From assembly GCF_042649925.1 (NCBI RefSeq), contig NZ_JBHSAF010000014.1:496001-560000 (forward strand): 64,000 bases of DNA, given 5' to 3'. This DNA comes from Pseudaeromonas sharmana. GTDB taxonomy: Bacteria > Pseudomonadota > Gammaproteobacteria > Enterobacterales > Aeromonadaceae. This document shows positions 26,092 through 35,669 of the stretch, in pieces (within the stretch, counting starts at the first letter, position 1; every line of letters begins with the position of its first letter). The notes below the pieces were generated by a model. That model saw only the letters and a list, made by a program, of their open reading frames with translations, was not told the DNA's origin and searched no databases. Made by a program: the position numbers and the translations under genes.

Positions 26092-28977
26092 ATGAAACCA
26101 CGGTTGATACTCAATGTTCTTGCAGTTGCTGTCAGTACAGTCCTCTTCGGCTGTGGCAGCAGCGATGACACTAACGAAAGCACCACCTTAGAAGCAACGG
26201 CGATTGATGGTTATCTCAGCAATGCACTGGTCTGGCTGGATACCAATCGCAACAATCTGTTTGAAACCGATGAGCCCAATGCGCGGACCGATGACAGCGG
26301 CAAGGCCACGCTGGATGTCAGCCAAATCGATAGTCCTGAGCAGTACCGTCTGCTCGTCCAGGCCATTGCCGGTGAGACGGTCGATCTCACGCGCGGACCT
26401 ATTACCTCCAGCTTTACACTATCCGCCCCACCTGGGGTGGCTGACGTCACGCCCCTGAGCACATTGGTTGACATGAAGATGCAGCAGGATCCGACGCTGG
26501 ATCGTGATAGCGCCGTCAACGCGATTGCTGAGGCCTTGGGGCTGCAAGCTGAGCAGATACTTGGCGACTTCATCTCGTCCGGTGATAAGGAAGTACAAAT
26601 CTACGCGGTGAATCTGACGGATCAACTTCCCGAATCGCTACCAGATGACCCGAGTCAGTTACTGGAGATCAGTAGCAACATTGGCCAGGCACTCGATCAA
26701 TACCTGTCACAGAATCCTGTCGACGAGCAGACTGATCCTGACAGCATCAATGTCGTGATTGACGATCAGGGGAATGCGACGCCGATTGCCGATAGCGATC
26801 GCGATGGTATCAGTGATTCAGATGATGCTTTTCCTGCTGACCCGAGCGAAAGCAAAGACAGTGATGGGGACCAGGTCGGCGACAACAGCGATGCCTTCCC
26901 ACTGGATGCCAGTGAAAGCAAGGACAGCGACGGCGACCAGGTCGGCGACAACAGCGATGCCTTCCCACTGGATGCAAGTGAAAGCAAGGACAGCGACGGC
27001 GACAAGGTTGGCGATAACAGTGATGCCTTCCCGCTGGATGCCAGCGAAAGCAAGGACAGTGACGGCGACCAGGTCGGTGATAACACTGATGCCTTCCCGC
27101 TGGATGCCAGCGAAAGCAAGGACAGTGACGGCGACCAGGTCGGTGATAACGCTGATGCCTTCCCCGCCGATCCGGGCGAGAGCAAAGACAGTGATGGCGA
27201 CAAGATTGGCGACAACAGCGATGAGTTGCCGCTGGATCCGTTACGCGCCAAGGCGGATGAAGTCACGACCGAGGAAAAGATCTACCACTACATGGAGGAC
27301 CACTCCAAGGCATCGTTGCATTTGAAGCTGGTAGCAACAAAAACAGTCAGTCGCTTTCTGGATGGTCACAAGGAGATCTCGGAAGAGGGGATCAATTATT
27401 ACTGGGACTCCACGGCTGCTGCGGTCGAAGAACTCAATGGAAAGCCATTGATTTATAACGAATACCGTAGCAAGAAGATCAAAAAAGCAGACGATTCGTT
27501 TGAACAACTCTCCTGGTGGCACAAGGATCTGAACAAGGACGGCGTCTTCGCCTTTACTGGCGAATCGTTTGAAGTTGGTCATGAAACAGAGACCAGTGCA
27601 GATTACTGGGTGCTGTATGATGAAGATTCACCTCAGGCGGAAGGTGTCAGCATGAACCTGCTGCGGCAGTATGACGGTGGTGACTTCAAAGCCAAACTGG
27701 ATGGGGATGACTTCTCTACCGTCGACATTGCCCAACATTTCACCGTGTCGAAGAATGGCAATACCACCATCAAGACCTACCTGGAATACTCGGCGCCCAA
27801 AGATCAGACCACCACGCCGTACACCACCCCTGCAGACTGGTTCGACAGCAGCACCATGGCAGCGAACCCCGCTTATGTGAACAATTCCGATGATAATTAC
27901 ACGGAGTTTGAACCCTATGCAGAAACAGACACCTATCTGACGCGTGACGATGGTTGTACCTCGCATAAAGATGAGCAGGACTGGTTGGCCGACGGCAGCA
28001 TCAATACATCAACCGAATTGATGAGTTGTCCGGACGGCTCTGAGGAAAAAATTTACGCCAAACCCATCTGGCCAAATCCTCAAGATGACCTGTTTGAAGA
28101 GTATGCCGACTACAACTGGCAAAACAGTGTGGCCATGACGCCGTATTGGTATGAATACAGCATCAAGACGGCGACTTCAGGCACAGAGACCATCACGACG
28201 ACCAGCGGCGCGCGCTATTTGCTCGACAGCAGCACCAATACCCGTCTCGAAGATGCCAGTCATCCGGATGGCTATAAGTTCAATGATTATGTGTCCATCC
28301 TGACCAGTAGCAGCCCAACGGTACAGATCGAACAGGCCAGTTGGCATAACTATCACCTGGATGATCACCCCGCCACACCGATTGATGAAACCAGCTTCAC
28401 GGCAGCAACGGATGATCTCGGCCAGGATGTCAAAATCTTCTTTAAGGAGGTCAACGATATCTGGGTTGGTCACCGCTTTGCCGAATGGGGTAGTCAGAAT
28501 GTCACTGACCTGATCGGTAAAATCACAACCTTACGCCAGCAAGGGGTGACGGTGGATCAAATTACCAGCAGCAACCTGCCAGGATTGAGTGATTACGATG
28601 GCCAGTTGCTGACCACCTCCATCCGCTATAACGCCGATGGCACGCCCAGAACCTGGTACTGGGTAACCAACCTGCCAGCCATCACCGATGATGCAAGCTG
28701 GTCAACCTGGAAAAAAGTGCCTATCCAACTGGTGAACAATGGACTGGATGGATATGGTAAAACCGGCTGGATCATCAACGATGCCGCGGGAACCCTGTTC
28801 TTGCTGCAACCCAAGGTAAGCCAGCCATGGGGCTGGTATGACGCCTACCAGACCATCTCGCTGGGTGTATGGAAGCCAGATGGGCAAACCATAGACCCTA
28901 GTGGTCGCTTTGACACCTGGGCAGGCTCGTTCTATCTGGACTCTGCTGCGGCTGATACGGAACTGGCGAAACATTGA
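26092..28977 (+). CDS. Lipoprotein with thrombospondin type-3 repeats
   Basis: A 961-residue protein of unknown function, exported and lipid-anchored. The signal peptide ends in the lipobox LFGC (Cys near residue 20) followed by Gly-Ser-Ser-Asp. Residues about 30-230 resemble a carboxypeptidase-like/DUF adhesin N-terminus. Next come about seven DxDGDxxGDNxDAFPxD repeats, whose acidic residues bind calcium in thrombospondin type-3 domains. The remaining 580 residues are rich in Asp, Thr, Tyr and Trp and match no family I recognise. ATG 26092 has AGGAG at the right distance; an upstream in-frame start lacks a ribosome site. It is a single gene with its own terminator and is probably a surface or periplasmic structural or binding protein. 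Confidence 0.8.
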   Translation: MKPRLILNVLAVAVSTVLFGCGSSDDTNESTTLEATAIDGYLSNALVWLDTNRNNLFETDEPNARTDDSGKATLDVSQIDSPEQYRLLVQAIAGETVDLTRGPITSSFTLSAPPGVADVTPLSTLVDMKMQQDPTLDRDSAVNAIAEALGLQAEQILGDFISSGDKEVQIYAVNLTDQLPESLPDDPSQLLEISSNIGQALDQYLSQNPVDEQTDPDSINVVIDDQGNATPIADSDRDGISDSDDAFPADPSESKDSDGDQVGDNSDAFPLDASESKDSDGDQVGDNSDAFPLDASESKDSDGDKVGDNSDAFPLDASESKDSDGDQVGDNTDAFPLDASESKDSDGDQVGDNADAFPADPGESKDSDGDKIGDNSDELPLDPLRAKADEVTTEEKIYHYMEDHSKASLHLKLVATKTVSRFLDGHKEISEEGINYYWDSTAAAVEELNGKPLIYNEYRSKKIKKADDSFEQLSWWHKDLNKDGVFAFTGESFEVGHETETSADYWVLYDEDSPQAEGVSMNLLRQYDGGDFKAKLDGDDFSTVDIAQHFTVSKNGNTTIKTYLEYSAPKDQTTTPYTTPADWFDSSTMAANPAYVNNSDDNYTEFEPYAETDTYLTRDDGCTSHKDEQDWLADGSINTSTELMSCPDGSEEKIYAKPIWPNPQDDLFEEYADYNWQNSVAMTPYWYEYSIKTATSGTETITTTSGARYLLDSSTNTRLEDASHPDGYKFNDYVSILTSSSPTVQIEQASWHNYHLDDHPATPIDETSFTAATDDLGQDVKIFFKEVNDIWVGHRFAEWGSQNVTDLIGKITTLRQQGVTVDQITSSNLPGLSDYDGQLLTTSIRYNADGTPRTWYWVTNLPAITDDASWSTWKKVPIQLVNNGLDGYGKTGWIINDAAGTLFLLQPKVSQPWGWYDAYQTISLGVWKPDGQTIDPSGRFDTWAGSFYLDSAAADTELAKH
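26791..27240 (+). repeat. Tandem 66-bp repeats encoding TSP3 units
   Basis: About seven 22-residue units of the form DSDGDQVGDNSDAFPLDASESK lie head to tail. The middle units are nearly identical in DNA as well as protein, pointing to recent duplication; the outer units (with PADPSES or PADPGES) are older and more diverged. Confidence 0.93.
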
Positions 28978-28990
28978 GTGACAACACGAC

Positions 28991-29018
28991 AGAGCGGCGT
29001 CCGCGCCGCTCTTTTTTT
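28991..29018 (+). terminator. Terminator of the TSP3 lipoprotein gene
   Basis: AGAGCGGCG (28991-28999) and CGCCGCTCT (29004-29012) with a TCCG loop, then T7, 14 nt after the stop codon. Confidence 0.92.
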
Positions 29019-29053
29019 GCTGACATGCCGCTCGAGTAAGGCGACACGGCACA

Positions 29054-30283
29054 CTATGGCTGTCGATTGATACGTCGTTCTGCCTGCTGCAGGGCCTGCG
29101 TGTCCGTCAACCGCTGCTGGAACAGATTCGTTAATGCACTTTGGATGCTATTCCAAAACAATGGCATGCCACTATGGCCTGGCATCGCTACCCCGCTGGC
29201 GATCCCCTGCTCAAGGCTGCGGCTGAAGGGATCGGCAGACGCCTGACCAAAACAGGCGACTAATCCCGCATCACGGCCTGACTGGTACAATGCCATACCA
29301 GAGGGTGTCAGTACTGTCTGTTCGATAAACTCCCTTGCCAGCATTTTTTCTCTGGATTGCGTGCTAATGCCGGCAGCCAGAACGCCGAAAAACGGGTGCG
29401 CATCCTGACCAGCCAAATCGGGAACAGGAGCCAACCGATAGTGCACTCCTGCCTGCTCCAGCCGTTGCCGATCCCAGGGCCCACCGAGCATCATGGCCAA
29501 CTGGCCACGGCTGAACTGATCAATGACCTGCTCATAACTCAGATCAGCGGCCAACCAGCCCTGTTCCCTCCCCCGTTGCAGCAGCGCAAGATTATGCAAT
29601 ACGGTGGTGTTGCTACTGGCAGCCAGATGCATCGGTCGCTCAGGTTGTGCGCTCAACACCCCATCCGCACCCGCGGTAACATAGGGCCAGCTGTAATAAG
29701 CAGAGGTCATCTCCCAGCCAATCCGCGGTTGATCAGCCTTGTGAGGAGCATGTGACAGCTGCATCAAATCAGTCGGCGCAGTGGCGATCAACTGCGGATT
29801 CCAAAACAGCAACAAGGTTTCCATCTGTAACGGATACGCTATCACGCTCTCGCCGGCACGCAGGGCCTCCAGTGCCTGTGGCCGGCAGTGGATCCTGTCG
29901 AACACGTAGGCAGCAACAGGCTCCAGCAGGCCGGCCTGATACCAGCCGGGAAAGCGGTCATGCGCCCAGATGACAATGTCCGGTCCCGCCCCCTGTTGTG
30001 CCAGCAGCTCAAAACGCGCGACAAAGTCAGCGGGGGCTTCAATCTTGATCTGAACGCCGGTTTTAGCCTGATAACGGCGAGCCAGCTGTTGTAGTTCAGG
30101 CACCCCTCGCGCACTCCAGATAACCAGGGTTGGCGGGGCGTTGTGTCGACCATGCAGCCCAGAAACAAGGCTAACTGCCAATATCAACAGGACGAACAGT
30201 AAACAACCCCACAACACTGTGCGGTGACGGGCGAAGAAAGCGGGCATCTGCAACGAGCTCATCTCTGCATAAAAGTTGCGCAT
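29054..30283 (-). CDS. MalE-like solute-binding protein, orphan
   Basis: A periplasmic binding protein of the maltose/maltodextrin (MalE) family, 409 residues. The similarity is clearest in the second half: SAYYSWPYVTAGADG (MalE sugar-site region), QFSRGQLAMMLGGPWD, PFFGVLAAGIS and FWNSIQSALTNLF. The N-terminus is unusual: about 20 residues precede a strong hydrophobic segment (VLWGCLLFVLLILAVSLV), so it may be membrane-anchored rather than released. No permease or ATPase genes lie nearby. It may have been recruited as a sensor or chemotaxis binding protein, or may share a transporter encoded elsewhere. Confidence 0.8.
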   Translation of the reverse strand: MRNFYAEMSSLQMPAFFARHRTVLWGCLLFVLLILAVSLVSGLHGRHNAPPTLVIWSARGVPELQQLARRYQAKTGVQIKIEAPADFVARFELLAQQGAGPDIVIWAHDRFPGWYQAGLLEPVAAYVFDRIHCRPQALEALRAGESVIAYPLQMETLLLFWNPQLIATAPTDLMQLSHAPHKADQPRIGWEMTSAYYSWPYVTAGADGVLSAQPERPMHLAASSNTTVLHNLALLQRGREQGWLAADLSYEQVIDQFSRGQLAMMLGGPWDRQRLEQAGVHYRLAPVPDLAGQDAHPFFGVLAAGISTQSREKMLAREFIEQTVLTPSGMALYQSGRDAGLVACFGQASADPFSRSLEQGIASGVAMPGHSGMPLFWNSIQSALTNLFQQRLTDTQALQQAERRINRQP

Positions 30284-30429
30284 TTTGCGTAGCCCATGCG
30301 GCGGCGTCCAGTCGACACCGCAAAAAGTGTTAGCTGTCCCGCAAACGAAATACCAACCTTTTCAATTACCTCCAGACAGTGATTACTATGCAGCCTGATG
30401 AGACGCGGCGATGTGATCGGAGAGACAGC

Positions 30430-30687
30430 ATGACCCTCAAAACACGCGGCTGGATTGGGCTGGCCTGCTACCTGCTGGCAGGCGCTCTGAGTAAGCTGGC
30501 CGCCGTATATTGGCGCCAGGCACTTGGTTGCCCGGCGAACGGTGAGTGCTATCGTCCAGGCTGGAGCGATTACTATTGGCTGGATGGCCTGTTCGCACTC
30601 TGGATGATCGGCTTGCCATTTTTTCTGCTCTGGTTATGGCGCCTGAACCGACTTGCTCCCCCGCGTAACCAGAAGACTCGCCGATGA
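30430..30687 (+). CDS. Small membrane protein of unknown function
   Basis: An 85-residue protein with two hydrophobic segments (WIGLACYLLAGALSKLAA and LFALWMIGLPFFLLWLW) separated by a short loop containing two cysteines (GCPANGEC). ATG 30430 has a GGAGAG ribosome site; GTG 30379 and ATG 30388 are upstream alternatives. It overlaps the next gene by ATGA, so the two are co-translated. I do not recognise the family. Confidence 0.65.
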   Translation: MTLKTRGWIGLACYLLAGALSKLAAVYWRQALGCPANGECYRPGWSDYYWLDGLFALWMIGLPFFLLWLWRLNRLAPPRNQKTRR

Positions 30688-31172
30688 GCCGCTATCGCAG
30701 CCTAATCCGTCAGCTACTGCAACTGGGCGCAGTTGTCACCCTGTGCGTGGTGCTGGCACCCTGGCTTTTGACCTATCAACACTACCTCAGTGGACAGACA
30801 GCCATTGCGCCAAACTTTCCGATTGCCATTCGTGACCAGGGTTCGGTTAGCGTCGTGCTCTGGCGCGAATACCAACAGTCGCCCACCCGCTACGCGCCGT
30901 TACTGCTGACCGAGGGTCGCGAACTCAGTTGGCCGCTCGAAGATGGGAGCGCTGTCCGGCTGCTGCAGACACCCGACGGCCTCTTCGATCTGACCTACTA
31001 CACCAGCCATTATGTATTTTGGGCCCGCTATCAGATCCAGTCCGGCACGGTTCAGCCCATCAGCTTGCGTTATACCGGCGCCTTTATCATCTTCCCGCTG
31101 CTATTGCTGGCCGCGACCGCATACCTGACAATCATGCTCTTGCGGAAACTGTATCGGCCTGGACACAGGTGA
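30684..31172 (+). CDS. Membrane protein of unknown function
   Basis: A 162-residue protein with one hydrophobic segment near each end (about residues 10-30 and 130-155). Between them is a roughly 95-residue extracytoplasmic domain with many beta-prone stretches. Its start overlaps the stop of the preceding small membrane gene. The pair probably forms one membrane unit, but no function can be assigned. Confidence 0.65.
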   Translation: MSRYRSLIRQLLQLGAVVTLCVVLAPWLLTYQHYLSGQTAIAPNFPIAIRDQGSVSVVLWREYQQSPTRYAPLLLTEGRELSWPLEDGSAVRLLQTPDGLFDLTYYTSHYVFWARYQIQSGTVQPISLRYTGAFIIFPLLLLAATAYLTIMLLRKLYRPGHR

Positions 31173-31246
31173 CTGCAACCGGCCATGATGAAGCTGCAAC
31201 CCCATCAATCCCTGTTAATTTGCACACCCCCCTCAGGAGTCACGAT

Positions 31247-32047
31247 ATGCACACCCAAGCCTGGGCGCTGATCACCGGTGCCTCCAGCGGGTTGGGCGTA
31301 GAATTCGCCCATCAGCTGGCAGCACAAGGCTACAACCTGCTACTGGTCGCCCGACGCGAAGCGGTGATGCAACAGCTGGCCCGTCAGCTGGAGCGACGGC
31401 ATGGGATCCGCTGCCACACCTTTGCCCAGGACTTGAGTCAGCCCGGCGCCGACATCCGCTTGGTCGGCGAGCTGGATTTGCTGGCACTGGTGCCGGACCT
31501 GCTGATCAACAATGCCGGCGTCGGCTGTTTTGGCCCCTTCATCGCACAAGACCATGAGCGGATCCAGGCCATGTTACAGCTGAATATGCACACCCTGACC
31601 GGTTTGACCCAACTGGTTGCACAACGCATGCAAGCTCGCGGCAGCGGGTCTATCTTGTTGATCTCGTCCATCGCTGCCTTTCTTCCCCTGCCCGGCTATG
31701 CCGCCTATGGCGCCAGCAAGGCGTTTGTTCTGCAATGGGGAGTGGCGCTGCGCGAGGAGCTAAAAGATTGCGGCATTCACGTCAGCGTGCTGGCACCAGG
31801 CATGACCCGGACAGCCTTTTTTGACATTGCCCGACAACCGATCACACCGTTTTGGAACCATTTCATGCTCCCGGCGGCCAACGTCGTGGCGGCCGGTCTG
31901 CATGGCTTGCGACAATCGCGCGCTATCATAGTCCCGGGCTGGTATAACCGCATACTGACCTGCTGCAGCCAGCTGTTGCCGCGAGGCGTGCTGGCCTGGG
32001 TTGCCAAGCGCTTGCTGCAAGTCAATACCGATTCCGGTGTCAGTTGA
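31247..32047 (+). CDS. Short-chain dehydrogenase/reductase
   Basis: A classical SDR of 266 residues: the NAD(P)-binding motif TGASSGLG near residues 10-17 and NNAG near 92. The active-site Ser is in LISSIAAF and the catalytic YGASKAF gives Tyr and Lys. An arginine-rich stretch after the glycine motif (LVARREAVMQQ) suggests NADP preference. ATG 31247 is preceded by CAGGAG; the frame upstream overlaps the membrane protein gene in another frame and is discarded. Substrate unknown. Its last 8 bases overlap the end of the convergent GGDEF gene. Confidence 0.88.
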   Translation: MHTQAWALITGASSGLGVEFAHQLAAQGYNLLLVARREAVMQQLARQLERRHGIRCHTFAQDLSQPGADIRLVGELDLLALVPDLLINNAGVGCFGPFIAQDHERIQAMLQLNMHTLTGLTQLVAQRMQARGSGSILLISSIAAFLPLPGYAAYGASKAFVLQWGVALREELKDCGIHVSVLAPGMTRTAFFDIARQPITPFWNHFMLPAANVVAAGLHGLRQSRAIIVPGWYNRILTCCSQLLPRGVLAWVAKRLLQVNTDSGVS

Positions 32048-34304
32048 TCGCATAGCCACCACAATCACTGCTTTTCGCCCGATACATGGCCACATCCGCC
32101 CTTGCCAGCAAGGCCGCCGCCGAAATTGTCTCGCCGGCCAGGCATAGCGCCACACCTATGCTGGCTGACAGCGACAGGGGTGTCCCATCAATCTGATGAA
32201 CCTGCGTTAACGCCTCTTGTAAGCGCAGACAGCACTCCTCAGCATCCTCGATAGGCATCTGCAATTCGTCGAGAATGATGGTGAATTCATCGCCCGCCAG
32301 ACGCGCCACGGTATCGGTCGGCCTGACGACCCGGCTGATCTCGTTGGCAAAGCGCTGCAACACCTTGTCTCCCAGCTCATGACCATGCTGATCGTTGATC
32401 TGCTTGAAACCGTTCAGGTCGAGGAACAACAACGCCATTCCGCGCCGTCCCTGCGCTGCCCGCAAGGTTGCCTGCTCCAGGGCCGTCAGGAAGGCACGCC
32501 GGTTCGGCAAACCGGTCAGCGCATCGTGGGTGACATCGTATTCGAGACGTTGCTGCAAGCGTTTGAGCTCGCTGATGTCCATCGCCAGCAGATAGAAGCC
32601 ATCAGCATCCTGTGCAGGTAGCAGCATGACATGTACATCCACCTCGCCCTGTCGGGTCTGCAGCCTGGCATCCCACTCTACCCGCTCGCCCTGCAACACC
32701 CTGCCGATCAAGGGTACCGCAACGGCATAGTTTTCGGCGCCCAGCACGGCTTGCAGGCTCAAATCCTGCGGGCGCAGCTCATCAAATCCCAGCCAATCAC
32801 GGTAGGCCCGATTGGCAAACAGGTGACGCTCGTCCCGATCAAGCTGACTAATCAAGGCAGGCATATTATTGGTGATCGCCCGGAGACGAGCTTCGCTGTC
32901 ACGGATCCTGGCCTCGTTTTGCTGACGCACACTGATGTCGTGCAAAAACGCGATGCAGTAGCGACTCCCGTCCAAACGATGATCGGCCACCGTCACCTCC
33001 ACCGGAAACAGGCGCCCATCCTGATGTCGAGCCCAAGCCTCGGTCCGCCGCGTCTGATGGAGCAGGGCTGCGTCGAGCAGGACGTCACGGACATCCTCCC
33101 CCTCACTCACCGCCGCCGGCGAGAGCAACACCCGTAACGGCTGGCCAATACAGTCCTTGGCCGACCAGCCAAACAGCTTGCCGGCTGCGCGATTCCAGCC
33201 GGTGATACGACCCATCTCATCCAGCTCGATAAAGGCATCGAGACTGTTTTCCAGCGTGCTTTGGAAACGCTCTTTCTCGGCATTAACCCTTGATTGTGCG
33301 GCAATGCGCTGATCAATCTCGCGGTTGAGCTGCTCGACGGCTACCGCCAATTCCCGGGTCCGCTCCTCGACCCGCATCTCAAGCTGTTGTTGCAGTTGGC
33401 GCAGTGCGAGCTCCGCCTGCTTGCGTTCATCGATATCAACCACCACCGAGATAAAATGGCGCGGTGAACCGTCGGCATTGCGCAGCAAGGTAACCGAAAG
33501 GCTGATCCAGAACGGCCTCCCGTCGGCAGCAAGATAGCGTTTCTCCAGCGAGTAGGTATTGAGCTCGCCGGACAGCAAGGCGCCGATCAGCATCTGATCC
33601 TTTTCCAGGTCATCGGCGTGGGTGACGGATTGAAAATTACGCGTCAGCAGTTGCGCCTCGCTATAGCCGGTCATGCGACACAAGGCCTGATTCACACGCA
33701 ACCAGCGGCCATCCAGTGCCACATGCGCCATTCCGACGGCGGCGTGACGAAACGTCTGCTCGAAGAGCGCATCGCTCAGTTGCAGATCCATGGTCATCAG
33801 CTGCATCTGCTGCTGACGCTGCAGATCATGCAGAAACTCCTCCACCAGGCGGGCATAATCGTGCAGTTGGCTACGCTCATCGCTATTCAGACTTCTCGGT
33901 TGATGGTCTATTACGCACAAGACCCCCAACGCGAGGCCTTCGAGTGAGCACAACACATGGCCGGCATAAAACACGATGCCAGGGTCACCGGTTACCAGTG
34001 GATTGTCGGCAAAACGCGGATCCCGTCGCGCGTCGGCGACCTCAAAAATCTCGCGCTGCAAAATGGCATGCCCACAAAATGAGATATTGCGTGCTGTCTG
34101 TTGCGTCTCGAGGCCGAAGCGCGACTTGAACCACTGCCGATCGCTATCCAGCAACGAGACCAGCACAATCGGCACCTGCAAGGCCTGGGCCGTCAGCCGG
34201 GTAATGCGATCCAACTGCTCGGCCGGTGGCGTATCAAGCAGCTTGATACCCTTCAGCACAGAGAGCCGCTCGATCTCATCTGGAGGATTTGCGGGTTCCA
34301 ACAT
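32040..34304 (-). CDS. GAF-PAS-PAS-PAS-GGDEF diguanylate cyclase
   Basis: A soluble 754-residue sensor that should make cyclic di-GMP. An N-terminal GAF domain (about residues 5-165; SLLDSDRQWFKSRFGL, FCGHAI) is followed by a PAS/PAC unit, a coiled coil (LRQLQQQLEMRVEERTREL), two more PAS units and GGDEF. The active site reads AGDEF, and the inhibitory RxxD (RPTD) lies exactly five residues before it, so product inhibition is expected. ATG 34304 follows AGGAGTAACAGG; an upstream in-frame start at 34391 has no ribosome site. No EAL domain. Confidence 0.9.
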   Translation of the reverse strand: MLEPANPPDEIERLSVLKGIKLLDTPPAEQLDRITRLTAQALQVPIVLVSLLDSDRQWFKSRFGLETQQTARNISFCGHAILQREIFEVADARRDPRFADNPLVTGDPGIVFYAGHVLCSLEGLALGVLCVIDHQPRSLNSDERSQLHDYARLVEEFLHDLQRQQQMQLMTMDLQLSDALFEQTFRHAAVGMAHVALDGRWLRVNQALCRMTGYSEAQLLTRNFQSVTHADDLEKDQMLIGALLSGELNTYSLEKRYLAADGRPFWISLSVTLLRNADGSPRHFISVVVDIDERKQAELALRQLQQQLEMRVEERTRELAVAVEQLNREIDQRIAAQSRVNAEKERFQSTLENSLDAFIELDEMGRITGWNRAAGKLFGWSAKDCIGQPLRVLLSPAAVSEGEDVRDVLLDAALLHQTRRTEAWARHQDGRLFPVEVTVADHRLDGSRYCIAFLHDISVRQQNEARIRDSEARLRAITNNMPALISQLDRDERHLFANRAYRDWLGFDELRPQDLSLQAVLGAENYAVAVPLIGRVLQGERVEWDARLQTRQGEVDVHVMLLPAQDADGFYLLAMDISELKRLQQRLEYDVTHDALTGLPNRRAFLTALEQATLRAAQGRRGMALLFLDLNGFKQINDQHGHELGDKVLQRFANEISRVVRPTDTVARLAGDEFTIILDELQMPIEDAEECCLRLQEALTQVHQIDGTPLSLSASIGVALCLAGETISAAALLARADVAMYRAKSSDCGGYAIN

Positions 34305-34459
34305 CCTGTTACTCCTGTGATAACACCGTGTATCCATACACAAACAAGGGTCAAATTGTGGACATAGCCACCGGTTGGGGTCAAACAGCAAGGCTTGATT
34401 TGACGGGGGTTATCACATAGTGTCAGCCCCTTGATGGATGTTGATGCTAATTTGACAAG

Positions 34460-35146
34460 ATGTCACTGCCGTTACGAAGTTACTGCTCTTTGACCCTGCC
34501 AGTCATGATGGGCTACCTGCCACTGGGTGCCGTGTTCGGTGTGCTGTGGATGAATGCAGGCCTGGAGTGGTACTGGGCCCCCGTGATGAGCCTGCTGGTG
34601 TATGCTGGCGCCCTGCAATACCTGGCCGTTGGCATGCTGAGCCTGCATACCGGATGGCTGGAGATCCTGGTCGCTACGCTATTAGTCAACTTTCGCCATA
34701 TCTTTTATGGGCTGTCGCTTTATCATCTTTTACCGGCACAGGTCTCTGCACGGCTCTATTTCATTTTTGGTATCACCGACGAAACTTACTCCTTGTTGAC
34801 TGCCTCTGGCCAAGTCCACGGCCATCGCCAGGCGCTTCTGGTGGTGGCGCTCAATCACAGTTACTGGATCCTGGGGACGCTCGCCGGATTACTGCTGGCC
34901 AGCGGCCTCCCAGCTGGGCTTAACGGGCTCGATTTTGCGCTCACCGCCCTGTTCACTGTGCTGGCAGTCGAGCAGGTGCGGGCACGCCGCGATTATGCGG
35001 CCCTGGCGCTGGGGCTCGGCTGTGCCATGGCGTTTGCCTTCGGACTTCCGCAGTACTTTTTATTGGCCGCTTCGCTGGCGCTGGTCATGATTCTGCTGGC
35101 TTGGCCAGGACGCCCCATGCCGCCATCAGGAGGCGCTGATGCGTGA
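34460..35146 (+). CDS. AzlC family branched-chain amino acid exporter subunit
   Basis: A 228-residue membrane protein of the AzlC/YgaZ family, the large subunit of small two-component exporters for valine and related amino acids. Typical segments are GYLPLGAVFGVL, the membrane-embedded YAGALQYLAVGML and VNFRHIFYGLSL. It diverges from the GGDEF gene, has a weak ribosome site, and overlaps the AzlD gene by 8 bp. Confidence 0.92.
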   Translation: MSLPLRSYCSLTLPVMMGYLPLGAVFGVLWMNAGLEWYWAPVMSLLVYAGALQYLAVGMLSLHTGWLEILVATLLVNFRHIFYGLSLYHLLPAQVSARLYFIFGITDETYSLLTASGQVHGHRQALLVVALNHSYWILGTLAGLLLASGLPAGLNGLDFALTALFTVLAVEQVRARRDYAALALGLGCAMAFAFGLPQYFLLAASLALVMILLAWPGRPMPPSGGADA

Positions 35147-35468
35147 TTTCGATTATCTGCTCGCCATCCTCATCATGGCAGCCGCAACACTGCTGCTACG
35201 GGCGCTGCCCTTTCTGGCCCGTCACTGGCTGTTGCATCAGCCACGCTTTCAGCGATTGGCACAGCGCCTACCTGTCGCCATGATGGTGTTGCTAACCCTG
35301 TATGCGATGGGCATCCAGCAGTGGCAACAATGGCAGCAAGCACTACCGTCGCTGCTGGGGGTCACCGTCGTTGCCGGGTTGCAACTGTGGCGACGCCAGC
35401 CACTGTTAAGCATACTGGCCGGCACGGCCTGCTATATGCTGCTGGTCAATCTCGGCATCGGACGCTAA
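35139..35468 (+). CDS. AzlD family small exporter subunit
   Basis: A 109-residue protein with about four membrane segments, matching the AzlD/YgaH partner of AzlC: LLRALPFLAR near residue 25 and a PVAMMVLLTLYAM helix. The overlap with azlC indicates coupled translation. The AzlC-AzlD pair is sufficient for export of branched-chain amino acids in studied examples. Confidence 0.9.
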   Translation: MRDFDYLLAILIMAAATLLLRALPFLARHWLLHQPRFQRLAQRLPVAMMVLLTLYAMGIQQWQQWQQALPSLLGVTVVAGLQLWRRQPLLSILAGTACYMLLVNLGIGR

Positions 35469-35669
35469 GGCACCGCTCTTGTTCAGCAACAACATCGATA
35501 ACCACGCGAGTGCGTCATGTCCCTGCGTCTTTCCCGCTCAGCGGGGCTGATCGACGACCAGGCGTCAGGCGGGATTAAAGCAGACGTCGTTGCGGCATCC
35601 TCAGCTTAGGAGTCCCCAAACGCACACCTGATGGTTTGCAGTACCGGTCATTCGCGCATAATGGCTCGC

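Noticed and set aside
26791..27240. CRISPR-like direct repeats
   Set aside because: Units are contiguous coding repeats without unique spacers.
26759..27325. Long repetitive frames on both strands over the TSP3 repeats
   Set aside because: They arise because the 66-bp repeat keeps other frames open. The lipoprotein frame alone has signal peptide, ribosome site and conserved domains.
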